Below are positions 1 to 13,659 of a stretch of DNA of 64,000 nt, piece after piece; position 1 is the first letter of the stretch, and each line of letters begins with the position of its first letter. The position numbers and the translations under genes were made by a program. The notes under the pieces were generated by a model, which was not told where the DNA came from, did no database searches, and was given only the letters and a program-made list of their open reading frames with translations. Source of the stretch: Ancistrus triradiatus (Eukaryota > Chordata > Actinopteri > Siluriformes > Loricariidae); the NCBI GenBank assembly GCA_025084515.1, contig JAJAGP010000233.1:124001-188000 (forward strand), in the 5' to 3' direction.

Positions 1-2050
1 TCCAGTGATAAGATAGTGGCAGGAGGGAGCTTTAGATTTGACTCACGTCACATACTCAGGCAGTCCGATAAGGCTAGTTTACATGAGCGGTTGTGAAAAG
101 CCTAAAGGGCTTGGCATGTACAATGTTTTCATCCCCTTCAGCTCGGCCTCCCACACGGCCTGTTTACCGGAAGAGAGGAGAGTGATTTGTATGGGACAGG
201 CATGGCAGGAAAACTTCTAATTATGCTCTCGCTTAATTCCGGCAGTAAAACAACACAAAGCATGAAACGTCCAAACGAATATGGATGAATGAGAATGATT
301 TCTTTAGATGTTCTTTAAAGAGAGCCATAAGTAAATCTGCTTTGGCTGCTCATCTTTAGTTATTTGGAACTTCTTACCCTTTAGGCAAGTGACTGTATAT
401 ATATATATATATATATTCCACTGGAACTTACCACAAACGGGAGTAAAATGCAGCAAATCCAGTTCTCTCTCAATTCTATCTCATCGTGTATCCAGGCTAG
501 AGACATCCCAACAGGGTACTAGGGCCTCCTTTCAGTTGTACAGTTTTCCCCAATATAGCTAAAATAACTCCAGCGTCATCTGTAAAGCACATAATTATTA
601 AATTATGAACATATATATTATTATTATATAATATAACAGTTTGTAACTAGTTTGTATTATTACTAGTATTGTTGCCATTCCTGAACAAACATGGGTAAAA
701 TGTTTATCCAAGAATGTCTTTGCAGTTAATCTGACACTGGAAATACGCAATAAATCTAACATCTAACAATCTAATGCAAGTAAATAAACAGAAAAGAAAT
801 ACAATTCTTAAAAACCCTTATGAACAATAATGGATCGTGAAAAGCGAAATTCCCGTCTCATCCCTCTCGGATTTTCAGGGATTTAACAAAATGGTTCTGT
901 GTTGATTCGCTGGCATTATTAACCTTTATTTACTCTTGGGGATAGTGATATCTGTAGCATTTTGATTAAAATTATTATTAAATCTTGAGCCTGTACAAAC
1001 CATCAGAATCTTCTGACTTGCCCTGAACAAACAAGCCCTCCACAAGTCTCTTTCCTACTAAGCCTAGCATAGATGAAAAACTAAGGCTTAAATGTAGTGA
1101 CTACATCCAGTGTCAGTGTGAATATAAAAGACCATGAACACTACAGAGAAATGTTTACTACACGGAAACAGCATATAAACAGCATCCGCACTTTTTTACT
1201 TTAACCAATATTTGTAATACTCTAACCCACCACCAGAGGGACGAGGGTTTTAGTCCCTGCAGTAATTTCTGACCAGAAAGGGCATCTGGACTATGGAGAA
1301 TGATGGAGAATGATCACCGCAAAAGTGACCCCTGCTCGGACCTGTAAATGTCTGATGGTCCTGTACAGAACAAGGTACATCCTCGAGATGCAAATCCCCC
1401 CCCTCCCATTAGCCCTGACTAGAATGAGCGAGGTTAAACTTGAAGGAATAAATACATTTAAAAAGGTCCTTGAAGCTCAAACATGTTTTGCATAATTACA
1501 TTCTTTTTTAACTCTCCCTTCCTTATTTCTTTTTCTGCACCATCAAGGACAGCCACGGAATCTTTACTATTTTGTGCAATGACTATAAAGGCCTGCAGTT
1601 CAGTTCAATTCTATTCTTTATTGATTATTAGGAGTGGAACGATACACTCTGCTCACGACTAGATTAGTTTTTCCTCACAATTGTTAATTGTTCATTTGAT
1701 AATATATATTTCTTTTTTATTTCTGAAGTATAAACAATGCAAAAAAAAAAACACATTTTCTTGGATATGTCTATAAACAACAACAAAAAAACATAGTATA
1801 GTAGTAAACTACAACTCTGGATCGGTGGAGGTCACAATTTGGTGGTCTGACAGAAAAAATAGGATTGTTCTGGGAAAACTGCCAGATGGCCAACCGTAAA
1901 GTTTGCTGGAGGACAATCAAAGGTCTCATTCTTATTTTGATGGTTTGGGCAACTTCAGTGAAGGAATTTCTTGACGCTGCAATATTCTATGGAGTTTGTA
2001 CTTCATATTTTCTAGAACCGCACTAACCCTTAAGAAAGCATTCTGTTAAG
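1..2050. other. no gene seen; AT-rich sequence
   Basis: Short random open frames only. A (TA)n tract is at 396-416. Nothing resembles a known repeat or a conserved exon. Confidence 0.6.
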
Positions 2051-2059
2051 AACTTTAGG

Positions 2060-2290
2060 GTCTCACAGCTCTGAGATCCCAAGTTCAAGCCTGACCTCAG
2101 ACTCCGCCTGTGTGGAGTTTGCATGTCCTCCCTGTGTCTGCATCGGCTTTCCTTCCACATTTCAAACACATGCATTAGGTTGATTGGTCATTATAAACGA
2201 GCCCATGACTAGTCTGATGACATAACCTTGTGTGTGTGAATATAGCCCTTGATGCTGGTGTGAAGTTAAATAAAAGTAATAAACATAAAC
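2060..2290 (+). repeat. SINE-type dispersed repeat (GTGTGGAGTTTGCATGT family)
   Basis: Contains CCCAAGTTCAAGCCTGAC (box-B-like) then TGTGTGGAGTTTGCATGTCC, CACATTTCAAACACATGCAT and TTAGGTTGATTGG, a widespread fish SINE body. A second copy with the same word order is at 51395-51600. It is diverged and non-coding. Confidence 0.6.
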
Positions 2291-5200
2291 TTATTAAGAG
2301 CTTTAACCATCCAAGACCTGTCAAGGAACCCTTTTGAATGCCCCCGCATTAGAAATGCCATAATTAATTGAAAATTTACTTAAGCACTTAGCTGTAATTG
2401 ATTGTCAATGGCCAACACTTGGTGTTTGTGCCTTTGCGTGGATCTGTATGGCTTACTTTTAATTTTATACAAATCTCTGAACCACATATTCCCAGTTGAG
2501 GACTGTTTTTTTAAATCCTTTCCTCTAAAGTAGTTAAAAAACCAAGTGGCTGGCTGCTGTGGCGAGAGATAAGTGCTGGAGGAAATGTTACAGCATATTA
2601 ATTAGCTGTGATTTAGTATTGGCCTCAGCCCCAATAACGACCTGAAATCAATTGCCTTTCAGAGAGGACACAGTTTCATTGTGTTCGGGCCAACTTGAAA
2701 CATTATAGGCCAACTTCTAAAATGCGGTTCTTTGAAGGTTGCAGGGTGTTTGTGTTGTTTTTTTTCTCACTTTTTAGTCTGGTACGGAAGCCACTCTGGC
2801 AATTATATTTGTTTACAGCATGTCTGGCTTAGTCACACTCCCAAAATAACCAACCAAATTATGAGAATTGGGTGAGAAAAGTGCCAAGCCGCTCACACCA
2901 GGTCCACACGCCTCATTCAGTTTGGCCAGAGTGCTTCTGCTCGTTAGGAATCGGTCCCAAACTCAATGCCATTATGTGAAGTCCGGATCATGCATCTTGA
3001 CTGAACCCTGATTGTCAGCTAGCCCTTCACACGCCACGTAGGATAACTCCACTGCTTACTTCTCGGGAGAAAACAACCGAGTAATTGGCTTCTTGACACG
3101 CCTCGTTTGTAGCGGCTGTGATTACGTCGTCCCAGACCCACTTGTTTCCACTCATGAGAGGTCCTTTATTCCCAAGGTGAGCATCAGTGGGGAGACCTTC
3201 CGCCCCGACAGGTGGGTGTTTTTTGGTTAACACTCAGTGCTTGTGCAATTATCCCCAATCAGATGAGTCACGACAGGAAAGCGAACCCACGAGGCCAATC
3301 AAGTGAAAACGCAACCATCGTGCTTACGTTCTCGATAGCGCCTGGCTTCTACGCCTTCCTCCTTCGGCTGCTCGTTTTGTCTGCCCTCTGCGGTCGTTCG
3401 CTTGCCACTCCACCGGGTCCTGCTCACCCACATGACTTAGCAATCATTCTCTATTCATTTTCCAGTGTTTTCTTTTGAGCCTCTCCTCCCACACACCCTC
3501 CTCATCTTTCTTACTCCTCCACAGTCCTTCTTTCTAAGGATCATCATGTTTCCCTGGCTCTATCCCACTTGTCAGCTCCCTTGTTCCCCAGACATGTTCT
3601 AGTCTCCTTCTTCCTGAGGCACTTTATTGTCATTCCACCAGCATGCCGTGTGTGTGGAGAGACTAATAAATTGAGTTAACCCTGCTAGAGAAAGTCTTAT
3701 TGCTATAAAATGGCAATGCAGCACTGGTGGAGGTAAACTGGTGGCCAGAAGAATCGGATGTCAGAAGGTTAGGTGATAAGGGACACTCTGTGAAGTGTCA
3801 TGCTTAAAGAAATTGGCTAATGATCCAGAATGGGGCTCATTGTTCTTGTTTAATACCGTATTTTCTACCTGTATAGTCAGAGCCATTTTCCAGCATAGCA
3901 TAGTGTGAGCTTTGTTCTAGAGGAATTGTCTAGTCCAGTCTATTTCTGTATTTAAAGGTGTTGTCTGTCATTGGATACCACCTTCAAACAAGTCTATAAG
4001 AGTTGCCGGTCCACTGTCATATCATGATGTGACTAGGATCAACAAATTTATCCTTTAATACCATAAATATACATAATGCTTTTTAAAGTTAAAATAAGTA
4101 ACAAAGAACACGTCTGCAGAGGACACACAAAGGCTAGAAAGATGTCTTAAAAAGTTATTAACGCATAAACTTCATGTACTGTTATGTATTATATTTCTTG
4201 CAAAGTATGTATTGTACCTGGATTTTCCAGGCTGTGTGGGCAACCTTAACCCCCGTGATGTGGAAGGGATAACTGGATAACTGTGGCCCACCACCACCAC
4301 CACCAAAACCTGGTGAGTCTGGCTACTTCATACATAACTATGGCTCGTACTCAACTCAACTGAGGTGCTGGCAAGGATGGCGGCTGTGTATCAGGAGCTC
4401 AGAGTGTACCTCCATATGCTCCCTTTCTCTTCGTAGAAATAATTCAGAAAGTGGTTCATAGCCATAAGGTTTTTGGAGGCACTCACTGCCCTGTGGCCAC
4501 TGTCCAGAGACTGGGGAATTGGAATAAACCTGGAGATTTAAAAAAGAAAATGCAGAAATATTATAATTAAGTTTGTCCGGTGCAGTATGTGTTAACTTCA
4601 TTACATCTAATGAACTAAACATGTCATTTGACCTGGAGTGCCCAAGCATTCGCCTCAGACAGCCACTTAGCGGAGTATACTGACAAGTGTAGAGAGGCTA
4701 AAAATAGAAGCAGTTACTCTGAAACCAATCACAGCTAAGTAGAGTAGAAGAGAAACTTTACTATAGCGAAAATTGCTGGATCATTAACACATCCATTCTG
4801 TTTTTATGAGGATCAATAAGAAGATTTACTGCGTCTCCAAGCACCAGCGAGTGAAAAGATGCTTAGATAGGAGCTTGTATACAGGGCTGGCTCAGTGGGT
4901 AAGGACTGCTCCTGTCAAGATTTGGGCTTTCATTAATGATGGGGAATTAATAATGGGAAAGGTCCTATGCAAGTGTGTCTGGGGCTAACGTCCTCCCGTA
5001 GCCAGACGCTTTGAAATGGCCAAAGTGCTTTTCTGTACAGCAGCACAAAACTGCAGAAAGGCTGAATATTGGCTTCAGTGTCCTTCACGTTAAAAAAGAT
5101 TGAACCATTCCCTCTGCACAAATAGCCCTGGACAATCAACACGCAAACACGATTTGAGAGCACCGGCTGTGCTTCCTCACTGCTGGACATCATCTAATGT

Positions 5201-5405
5201 GCTTGATTGGCTCAGTAGAGTCCTTCAGGCAAAGCAAGACAAAATGAGAGTTCTAAAAGAGTAAAGAGAGAATCTTAGAGGACCATACTTGTGTTATTGT
5301 GACACCAACAATGGCTGGTGGTTTTTAGAATAGGGGATGCACAAATGTTTGTTTATATGTGTACATGGACAACCCCTGTGCTGGGTGAGCAATGTCACAG
5401 GCATG
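2291..5405. other. no gene seen
   Basis: Mixed single-copy-looking sequence with short chance ORFs on both strands (for example 3027-3233 and 4356-4649) lacking splice context or recognisable residues. A (CAC)n run is at about 4288-4305. A tRNA-like phrase (GGCTCAGTGGGTAAGG) near 4886 may be a SINE scrap. Confidence 0.5.
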
Positions 5406-5823
5406 CTGTGGTTCCCAAGCTTTTTCCCTTGGAGCCCCCCCTACAGGTATCTAAGAAAAGCAGCGCCCCCAGCCCGCACACGCACAGACCAAAATAATAA
5501 AGCGAATCTTTGTTGGCAAAAATGAACAAATTATAGCTTTTTTTTTCCTTTTCTCTTTAGTTCCTTTTATAGCTTTTTTCCCCTTTTTACATTTTGGCTC
5601 CTTTTCTATGCATTTAGCTAAAATGCATTGTTTAGCTAATATTATATATTTTTTTTCTACTAATTTTATATACCGATTTTCCAGTGAGAGCTATTTTAAT
5701 TTTATTTAACAAGTGCAAATTGTATTTTGGCACACTCACCTGACAGAGACAAAGCTTTGCACACCCACTGTATACTTTGGTGCCCGCCTAAGGGAGGCAT
5801 GGACCCCAGTTTGGGAACAATGG
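5406..5823 (+). mobile_element. hAT-type miniature element, copy 1
   Basis: Begins near CTGTGGTTCCCAAGCTTTTT and ends near CAGTTTGGGAACAATGG, a terminal inverted repeat pair typical of non-autonomous hAT elements. The interior (TTGGAGCCCCCCCTAC, ATCTAAGAAAAGC, ACACAGACC) matches the copy at 33369-33764. No transposase and no clear 8-bp duplication, so it is old. Confidence 0.6.
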
Positions 5824-6582
5824 TACTAATCCATATGAAGCTGCAATAGCAGTACGCTTAGTGTATTCCTCCAGTGGAGCTGCAGATAGTTGTGTTGCCT
5901 AAAACAAAGCTGTTTTCCATATTCCATATTCCAAAAACTGTAAATATTGTAAATCAAGAATTTTAAGATTTATCCAGTCCGACTGGCATGGATTTACTGA
6001 AGTTTGAGAAGCCAGTCATATTCCCGATTCCTGATTTACCAAGTGGCAGCTGGTAAGAAGGTTCTGTCCCTTTAATAGGTCGACCTATCATCATCAAGAG
6101 AAGACATGCCACTAGGTCAGACAAAATAAAAGCGCACTCTCCGATAAGCACCTATTGTTTTGGTCAAGTCTTAAAACTTTACCATTGAAATGTCAACAAA
6201 ATTTCATTCTAGCAGGGGCGCCAAAACTTTTTCATTAAACACTAACAAGTCTGTAAACTGTGGGGCTGTGTGAGAGGCGAAAACCGAAATATTGGACCCG
6301 AGTTTTGGCAGGTGTGGGCGTAAAGAACACGGTGCTCCTGAGAGTCGCTTGAGCAGACGGCGATAAATCACTGCCACTAACACTGCAGTGGACGTGCAGT
6401 GACAAGGCTACGCAGTTATTTAAGTCCGTCAGACCGTACCACATACAGCCCACAGTCTGGAGTAGGTGAACTATGCCTTTTTGTGCTCCAATTTAACACT
6501 AGACTACATTGTGGCACTGGTCCTGAGAGAAATGCCATTAGATTAGATATACCTTTGTTATAGCAGCAGTATAGCGATCATA

Positions 6583-7090
6583 CACTGCCCGGCCAAAAGA
6601 AAGGTCACCAACTGGATTTAACTAAGCAAATAGTTAAAAAGTTTTAAAAAGAGCCTCCCATCGGATAGTTCCTGCATTGGTGATTGTTTCAGCTGGCAAC
6701 AAGTTCTTTAACCCTAACTGATGCAGTGAGGAGCTTCTCATTTGTTAAACAACCATGTCGATCCTGTGGTCATAGAAAAGATGTGAATCTGTTTCAGAAG
6801 GGTCAGATTGTGAGAGAGTGGTTCAGGGAGCATGAGCCACCATTTTCACACATGGATTGGCCACCACAGAGTCCAGACCTGAACCCCATTGGGAGTCTTT
6901 GGGATGTGCTGGAGAAGACTTGGGGAATCATCCAAACAAGATATTGGGGAAAAATGGATGCAACTCTGGACAGAAATAAATGTTGTGACATTACAGAAGC
7001 TTGTGGAAACAAAGCCACAGCGAATATGTGCCGTAATCAAAGCTAAAGGCGGTCCGACCAAATATTAGACCTTTTTTTGGCCAAGCAGTG
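6583..7090 (+). mobile_element. Internally deleted Tc1/mariner element (508 bp)
   Basis: Bounded by TA on both sides. Termini are CACTGCCCGGCCAAAAGAAA and a 3' end of GGCCAAGCAGTG, an imperfect inverted pair. The interior retains the C-terminal third of a transposase: MDWPPQSPDLNPIGSLWDVL, where PDLNPI(E)xLW holds the last catalytic acid, here Gly instead of Glu. Start, DNA-binding region and the first two catalytic Asp positions are missing, so it cannot be autonomous. Confidence 0.75.
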
Positions 7091-7283
7091 TATAGAAGTA
7101 TTTCTCAGTATTTTTATTGGAATACAACCAGAAAAACAGGACATGTGTATGGAGTATTAAATCAGAAAAACAGCTTCTACAGGCTTACACTTACACTTGA
7201 GCAATAGCAGCATCTGGCAACTTCATTGGGATGCCAAGTCTGAAGACCCTACAGTCTGAAGAAGCTTAAACAGAAATGGTCTT

Positions 7284-7410
7284 TTTGGAAGGGTAACAAC
7301 CAAGAAACCACTTTTTCAGAAGGGGTACAGGGTGAAAAGAGGATTATGGAGTGACGAATCCAAGTTTGAAATTTCCAGTCATCGACAATATGTTATAGAA
7401 TCATTGCTGA
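7284..7410 (+). mobile_element. Tc1-like transposase relic
   Basis: Wording such as AACCAAGAAACCACTTTTTC and ATTATGGAGTGACGAATCCA corresponds to KKPL and WSDES, the block around the first catalytic Asp of Tc1 transposases. Related relics are at 32800-32995 and 63400-63566. Ends cannot be drawn exactly. Confidence 0.45.
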
Positions 7411-9824
7411 AACAAGTCCAAACCAAACCAGCACTTGCCAAAATCGACGAGCACAATCATTGAATGTAAATTTTTATAAATGAATTAGTCAGGAACTGAA
7501 GTGTGTGCCAAAATGTAATCGTCCTGTTGGGGAAAAGTGTCAACTCTCTCTACTGCAACTCTTGGCACTGACATTTTCTTCAGCACAGATATTGTAGAAA
7601 AAGTCTTTCAGCTGTTAAGGCAATCTCCCGGCCCAGGGACCTGGCTCTGGGATTAGAGTACGCCTTACCTCATTCTAAATCACTACCCCAGAGCCACACA
7701 GGCAAGAGTGGAGACTGAAGAAAGAATTGTACCTGTCATTCCCACATATGTAAAAGAGCTCATTGTTGGCATTTCAATTAAGCCGCCGATGAGGTCTCTC
7801 GCGACGACTGACTATGCGATCAGTGCTTCAGCTCGCCTCGGATTTGTGCGAGACTGACATTCCTCTGCTGCTTTCGCTATTGCACACATCCTCTGTATCG
7901 ACTAAGCGGCGCATACCCGGCAATTCACACGTGTGCGTATGCGCTTTGTGGAGTGACTCTTCAGGAATGAGGTGTAGATAGACATGCTGTGGTGTTATCA
8001 GCCGCCATTTGCACTGCCTGGATCCTTCTGGCTCAGTTCAGCCTTTACTCGTCCAATTTTCTGCATGAATATGTTTCAGAAACTGGGTCTAGAGTTCATG
8101 TTCGAGAGTACCACTGCTGATTAAATTGATTTATGTTAGGTGTACGCTTTTTTTTTTTTTTTTCTGATTTATGCCTGTTTTCCTTGTGTCCAATGGTAAA
8201 TGTAATTACAAACTATGAACACTATATGCATACGGTGGAAACTCGGAATTTCAACGCTTCTTCACTCAAACAATTCGGACGTCGAATGAAGTTTTGTGCC
8301 CCCAAATTCGAATTTATGCATTGTGTTACATTCCTTTGTTTTATTCATGCATTCTAATGGTTACTACTAGCACCTTCTAGTCCCGGTTAGTTCCTGGGGG
8401 CTTGGTTCAGATAACATTTGGGGGTGCTACATGAAGTTTGCACAGTGCAATTATGGCAGACCCTTCCCATAATCATGACCAGGATAAGCATGGGTAAAAT
8501 AAGATGCTACTCTCTATCATAATAATGGTGTTTGTAACAAAGTCGCCTTAATTTGGTTCCCAAATGACAGAGTACTTCATTGTTCTCACCAGACCAACAT
8601 CTGAATCTCTGTCTGGGAAAAAAAGGGTTTTCTTTCTTCAAACCCACTTTAAATAATCCACCATTTTAACACATTGTCATACAGTATAAGCACAGCTCAA
8701 TTTAAGGTCTGTGCAATTTTAGCACTTATCCACATTTATCAGCATAATCATGCATCTAAGAAAATGGATTCCTTAATCTTTTGGCATTCATTATTTCAGA
8801 GATATAAAAGCAAAGAGCCCAAATCCCGACTTCTATGCGAGGCTGTCAATAACAACAATGAATATTGCAATTACAGATGCAATCATGATTTCTGTTCGTC
8901 GCTCATCAGCAGCAACGACAGTTGAGTAAACTTAATGGCAAAACGGCAATTTTCTCCCAAAGCATGTCGAAGAGAATATGTGTATTAGCGTGTTAATGAG
9001 CCTGTCAATCACTGAGCAGATGTTGTGTTAATAAGAACTCAAGTCAGCATGCGCAATCACCCAAACAAAACATCGACCTACGGAGAAAAGCAACGTATGA
9101 GTGGAAGCGCATGCTGTCAGGCCCAATTAGGAAATTCAGATCAGTCAAAATGTTCTGTGTCTAAGAGGATTCACACCACAAAATCATTTCACCCTCTAAT
9201 TCTCAGCTCCGCAGCTCTCTTTTTCTATTTCCATCTTCTGCTAGATGCTACTGTGGGGTTCTTCTCCTAATTTAACAAAAGTTTAAGCAGGCAGGAGAAT
9301 GCGACCAAATAGGAATGCAAACGCTGCCACTGATTTTCATTTGACCTAGTTATAAACACAGGTTATCAGGCTGCTTAAAACTCTTGGAGGAGAGCCATAA
9401 ACCTTCAGGTCTTCTTTCAACGTGGGTTAGAATGGCATTAAATGGTCATAGTCATTGTACAAGCCACAGTCATTTCTTAAGAGTTTGTTTTTACATGCTT
9501 TTGACTTGGTAACAGAAACTTCTAGATCTCTTCCAACATAAACTCACTTTCAGCAATAGGATAAGGTGTAGAATAAAGTAAATATGGTGCCATAATTGCA
9601 CAGCAGGTGGGAAAGGGGTTCCTCATAGGCCTGTGGCTGGCTTGATGGAGTGTTATTCATTGAAATATCATCTGATGGCAGTATTCCACCCAATTGGTTC
9701 TGTGAGGCGACCAATCAGAACACAGGGGGTGTGGTTATAATAAGGTTGAATGAGATTTTTTTAAAACCGCTCACTGTTTCGAAAACAAGCAGCTCGGCTA
9801 AAAAATGGATGAGGAAACTGCTCC
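7411..9824. other. no gene seen
   Basis: Chance ORFs only (8133-8357, 8674-8925, 9025-9270). Around 8235-8300 the phrases GGTGGAAACTCGGAATTTCAA and ATTCGGACGTCGAATG resemble the left end of the element at 60711, so a scrap of that family is likely here. Confidence 0.45.
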
Positions 9825-10370
9825 TGTAACACAATCCAAAAAAAGTTGGGATGGAGGCAATTTAGGGCTAGTAATGAGATAAAAACAAAACAAAAACCGA
9901 TGTGATTTCAAGTCTGAGTCTTTGAGGTGTAAAGATGATCAGAAGATCTCCAGTTTATCAAGAAATGTTTAAGAAAATGATTAAAATGTTTAAAAACAAT
10001 GATTCTCAAAGAAAGATTGGAAGAGACTTATATATTTCTCCCTCTACAGAGCATAATATCATTAAATGATTCAGAATCTGGAAGAATTTCCTAAAAATCC
10101 TAAACTGAACAGGGGTGATCTCCGTTCCCTCAGACGGCACTGCATCAAGAACCATTCATCAATCATCAATAGCTGATAGAACCACATGGGCAAGGGATTC
10201 CTTTATCAAACCTTTATCAATACAATACAGAGTTACATTCACAAATGGCACTTAAAACGTTACTGTGCTAAAAAGAAGCCTTATGATATAACCATGTCCA
10301 GAAGGGGCGTCGACTTCTCTGGGCTCGGAGGCATCTGGGATGGACCATCACACAGTGGGAACGGGGATGG
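9825..10370 (+). mobile_element. Decayed DNA-transposon-like repeat
   Basis: Starts with TAACACAATCCAAAAAAAGT, matching the common fish repeat end CACATTCCAAAAAAAGTTGGGA, and runs through CACTGCATCAAGAACCATTC, CACAAATGGCACTTAAAACG and ATCTGGGATGGACCATCACA, also typical of that family. The open frame at 10186-10533 is only a by-product. No intact termini. Confidence 0.5.
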
Positions 10371-10994
10371 TGCTCAGACCCATCAGTACAACAGATGTTT
10401 TTTTTCCATTATACATGAGCTCGAATTAAATTTAAATTATATTTTAAGTTATACAGACAAAATCATCTGTGTTAACGTTAAAAGAGAAACAGGACTAAAG
10501 CAGATTCTTTGTAAAATTGTACAAACACACTGAAGAATGGAAAAAGTGAATCCTGGGTTTAATGCAGGTCTGAAAAGATCTTTTAAAAAAAGAAAACCAG
10601 AAAAAGTATTATTTGCTTATTTTCTAATTGCTTCGGAGCTGTAGCTTAATAGAAACTAAAAGGATGATTTTGTAAATTTTTTATTTAATGCTCTTTTAAT
10701 TAACGCATTGGGCCTAGTTAGATCATAGTCATTGTAAATAATTCAGTATTTAATTTTTTTCTGTTTTGTTTTTACTGTGGGACAAAATGCCGAAGTAATC
10801 TTTAGTATAATTTAATATAAAGAATAAAGAAAGCAGGTTTTAAATGATTAATTAATCGTTGAAATGAAAAACTTTTCTGAAAAAGCATTTCTGATGATGC
10901 ATGGAGTAGATTGATAAAATTTAACCATGCTAAATTGTTTATTTTTATTATTGTATTATTTATTTTATATTACACGTTCTATATTCAGTACATA

Positions 10995-12617
10995 CAGTCG
11001 TATGAAAAAGTTTGGGCACCCCTGATAATTTTCATGATTTTAGTTTATAAATCTTTGGTTGTTCAGATCAGCAACTTGAGTTAAATATATCATGTAGCAG
11101 ATGAACACAGTGATATTTGAGAAGTGAAATGAAGTTTATAGGATTTACAGAAAGTGTGCAGTAATTATTCAAACAAAATTAGGCAGGTGCATAAATTTGG
11201 GCACCCCAACAGAAAAATGACATCAATATTTAGTAGATCCTCCTTTTGTAGAAAATAACAGCCGCTAAACGCTTCCTACGCTTCCAGTCTGGATTCTGGT
11301 TGAAGGTGCTTTGGACCATTCTTCTTTAGAAACATCTCCAGTTCAGTCAGGTTTGATGGTTTCCGAGCATGGACAGCCCCACATTTTTTCAGTAATATTC
11401 ATTGGTCTGGGGACTCAGGTGGGCCATTTCCAGATCGTTGTACTGGTTCCTCTGCATGAATGTCCTTAGTAGATTTTGAGCAGGTGTAGGGTTTGGGGTC
11501 GTTGGCCTCGGTGGCACACTTTGTCACTGATTCTTGAACATGTGTTCTCAAGAATCTGGAGATATTAACTGGTAATCCATGCGAACCCTCAACTTTAACA
11601 AGAATTTCCTATTACCGTGCACTGGCCACACCAGTCCCACAGCATGATGGGAACCGCCACCAAATTTTAACTGTTGGTAACGCAAGTGTTTGTCTTGGGA
11701 TTGCTGTGTTCTTTTTCCGCTCCTTGTTATGTCCAAATAACTCAATTTTAGTTTTCATCAGTACACAGCAACTTTATTCCAAAATGAAGCTGGAATTGTC
11801 CAAACGTGCTGTAGCACACCTCAAGTGACTCTGTTTGTGGCGTGTCTGCAGAAAAGGCTTCTTCTGCATTACTCTCCCCATACACCAGCCTCTCCTTGTG
11901 CAAAAGTGCGCTGTATAGTTTGAACGATGAACATGGACACCATCTGCAGCAGATGAGGGTTGTAGGTCTTTTTTGGAGGTGGTCTGTGGCTTGACTAATG
12001 ACTGTTCTCAACCATCCTTGGCCTTTGCCTATCTGAGATTTTTTCTTGGTCTGCCACTTCGGGAGTTCCTTAACTAGAACTGTGCCTGTGGTCTTCCATT
12101 GCACTCACTATGTTCCTCACAGTGGAAACTGACAGCTGAAATTCTTCGGAGAGAGCTTTTCCCTTTCCCTGATTCCATAGATGTTAACACCTTTGTTTTT
12201 CAGGCCATTTGAGAGTTGTTTGAGGCTCCCATGTTGCCACTCTTCAGAGAAGATGCAAAGAGGAGAAAAACTTCCAATTGGCCCCACCTTAACACTTTCT
12301 CATAGTTTTTGGATTCACTTGTGTATGTAGATCAAGGGTCAATGAGCTTACAAAACAAATTTTTGTGTTCCAATAATTAGTGCTAAAGGTATTCAAATGA
12401 CAAGGGTGCCCAAATTTATGCACCTGCCTAATTTTGTTTGAATAATTACTGCACACTTTCTGTAAAACCTATAAAACTTCATTTCACTTCTCAAATATCA
12501 CGGTGTTCATCTGCTATATGATCTATTTTACCTGAAATTGCTGAGCTGGACAACCAATGATTTATAAAGAAAAATCATGAAATTATCAGGGGTGCCCAAA
12601 CTTTTTCATACGGACTG
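10995..12617 (-). mobile_element. Tc1/mariner element, family A copy 1 (1,623 bp)
   Basis: TA dinucleotides at 10993-10994 and 12618-12619 flank long (about 200 bp) terminal inverted repeats beginning CAGTCGTATGAAAAAGTTTG on the left; the right end carries an extra G (ATACGGACTG). It lies in no gene. The same family occurs at 39972-41549. Confidence 0.9.
11225..12232 (-). pseudogene. Tc1 transposase pseudogene (family A copy 1)
   Basis: Starts at the ATG at 12232 (GGCAACATGGGAGCCTC context). Open pieces at 12104-11748 and 11745-11548 hold the paired-like DNA-binding region and KFGGGSHHAVGLVWPVHGNR, corresponding to GGGS-x-M-V-W-G around the catalytic core. Frameshifts and stops separate the pieces, so no active enzyme is made. 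Confidence 0.75.
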
Positions 12618-12699
12618 TATAGTTTTAACATTCCAGGATTTAATTCTATTTCACAATTAAAATAAATGTTGGCTATTTTACTTGTAATTAAAAATCAGA

Positions 12700-13659
12700 T
12701 GAATAATAAAAACTCTGCTGCTTCTACCAGTTCTTTCTGAGTTTTAGTTGGAGGTTTGTTTTGAGGTGGAGAGAGGACAAAGCTTTGTTTGTTTTTCAGG
12801 AGGAATCTCTCCATTTTATTCGCACAGTGAAGCTGAACATTTAGTTCTGAGGGAAAATCAAACCCTTATAAAGTTTCATCAGCAGATCATTCAGAGGTCC
12901 TTTCCCCTCAGGAGGTGCTGCAGATTCGAAGCTCGCCGAAGCATCGTGGAGTTGTTTAAGGGTGAAGCACGAGCACCAAAAAACTCCCTTCAGCAGAAGT
13001 CCTGAGCTCGCTTCTTACCTGACCGGATGTTCTGCATACTTGGCTAAACAAAATCAATAAATAAAAATAAATCAATAAAAAGTCCTGGTTTGATCAGCTC
13101 AGGATCAGGATTATTAAGCCAACCTTAATCACTTTCTGTGAGTCCCAACCACTCGATAACGATTCCACTGTAGCATTTTTCCTCCACAGAACAAAGAAAG
13201 TCAAATCCAATCTATGCAGGAATAAAACAAAAAAAAACTAAAAACTAAAGGGTAACAAAAGGATAAAACAAATAAATACATAAATAGTCACATTGTATGG
13301 AAAAAATATATAGATAGAATATAGAAAATATAGAACTAAATAAAGGAAATGAAAAGAGAAAAAAGGATAAGTCTGGACAAAGAGCAAGATATAAATAAGG
13401 ATACGGGAAAATAAAGATATAATATAAAGATTTACATCCAGCTGTTTGAAAGCAAGCGCTTGCGGTATTTCAATAATAAAACTCCGTAAGGCCACTTAAG
13501 ATATGGTGATGAAGCTACAATAGAGCATTTTTTGTTTACAATTTGAACCTCTGTTTTCTCGAATTTCTTTTAATTTTTTTTTTGTTTAAAAGTCGTTTTA
13601 CAATAATAATGTGCATGTGTTTGCATTGGTTACACTTCAGAAATAAAAAAAAGAAATGT
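12700..13659. other. no gene seen; AT-rich
   Basis: One 85-codon frame (12748-13005) and AT-rich frames at 13238-13495 lack conserved residues and splice context. I see nothing else. Confidence 0.5.
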
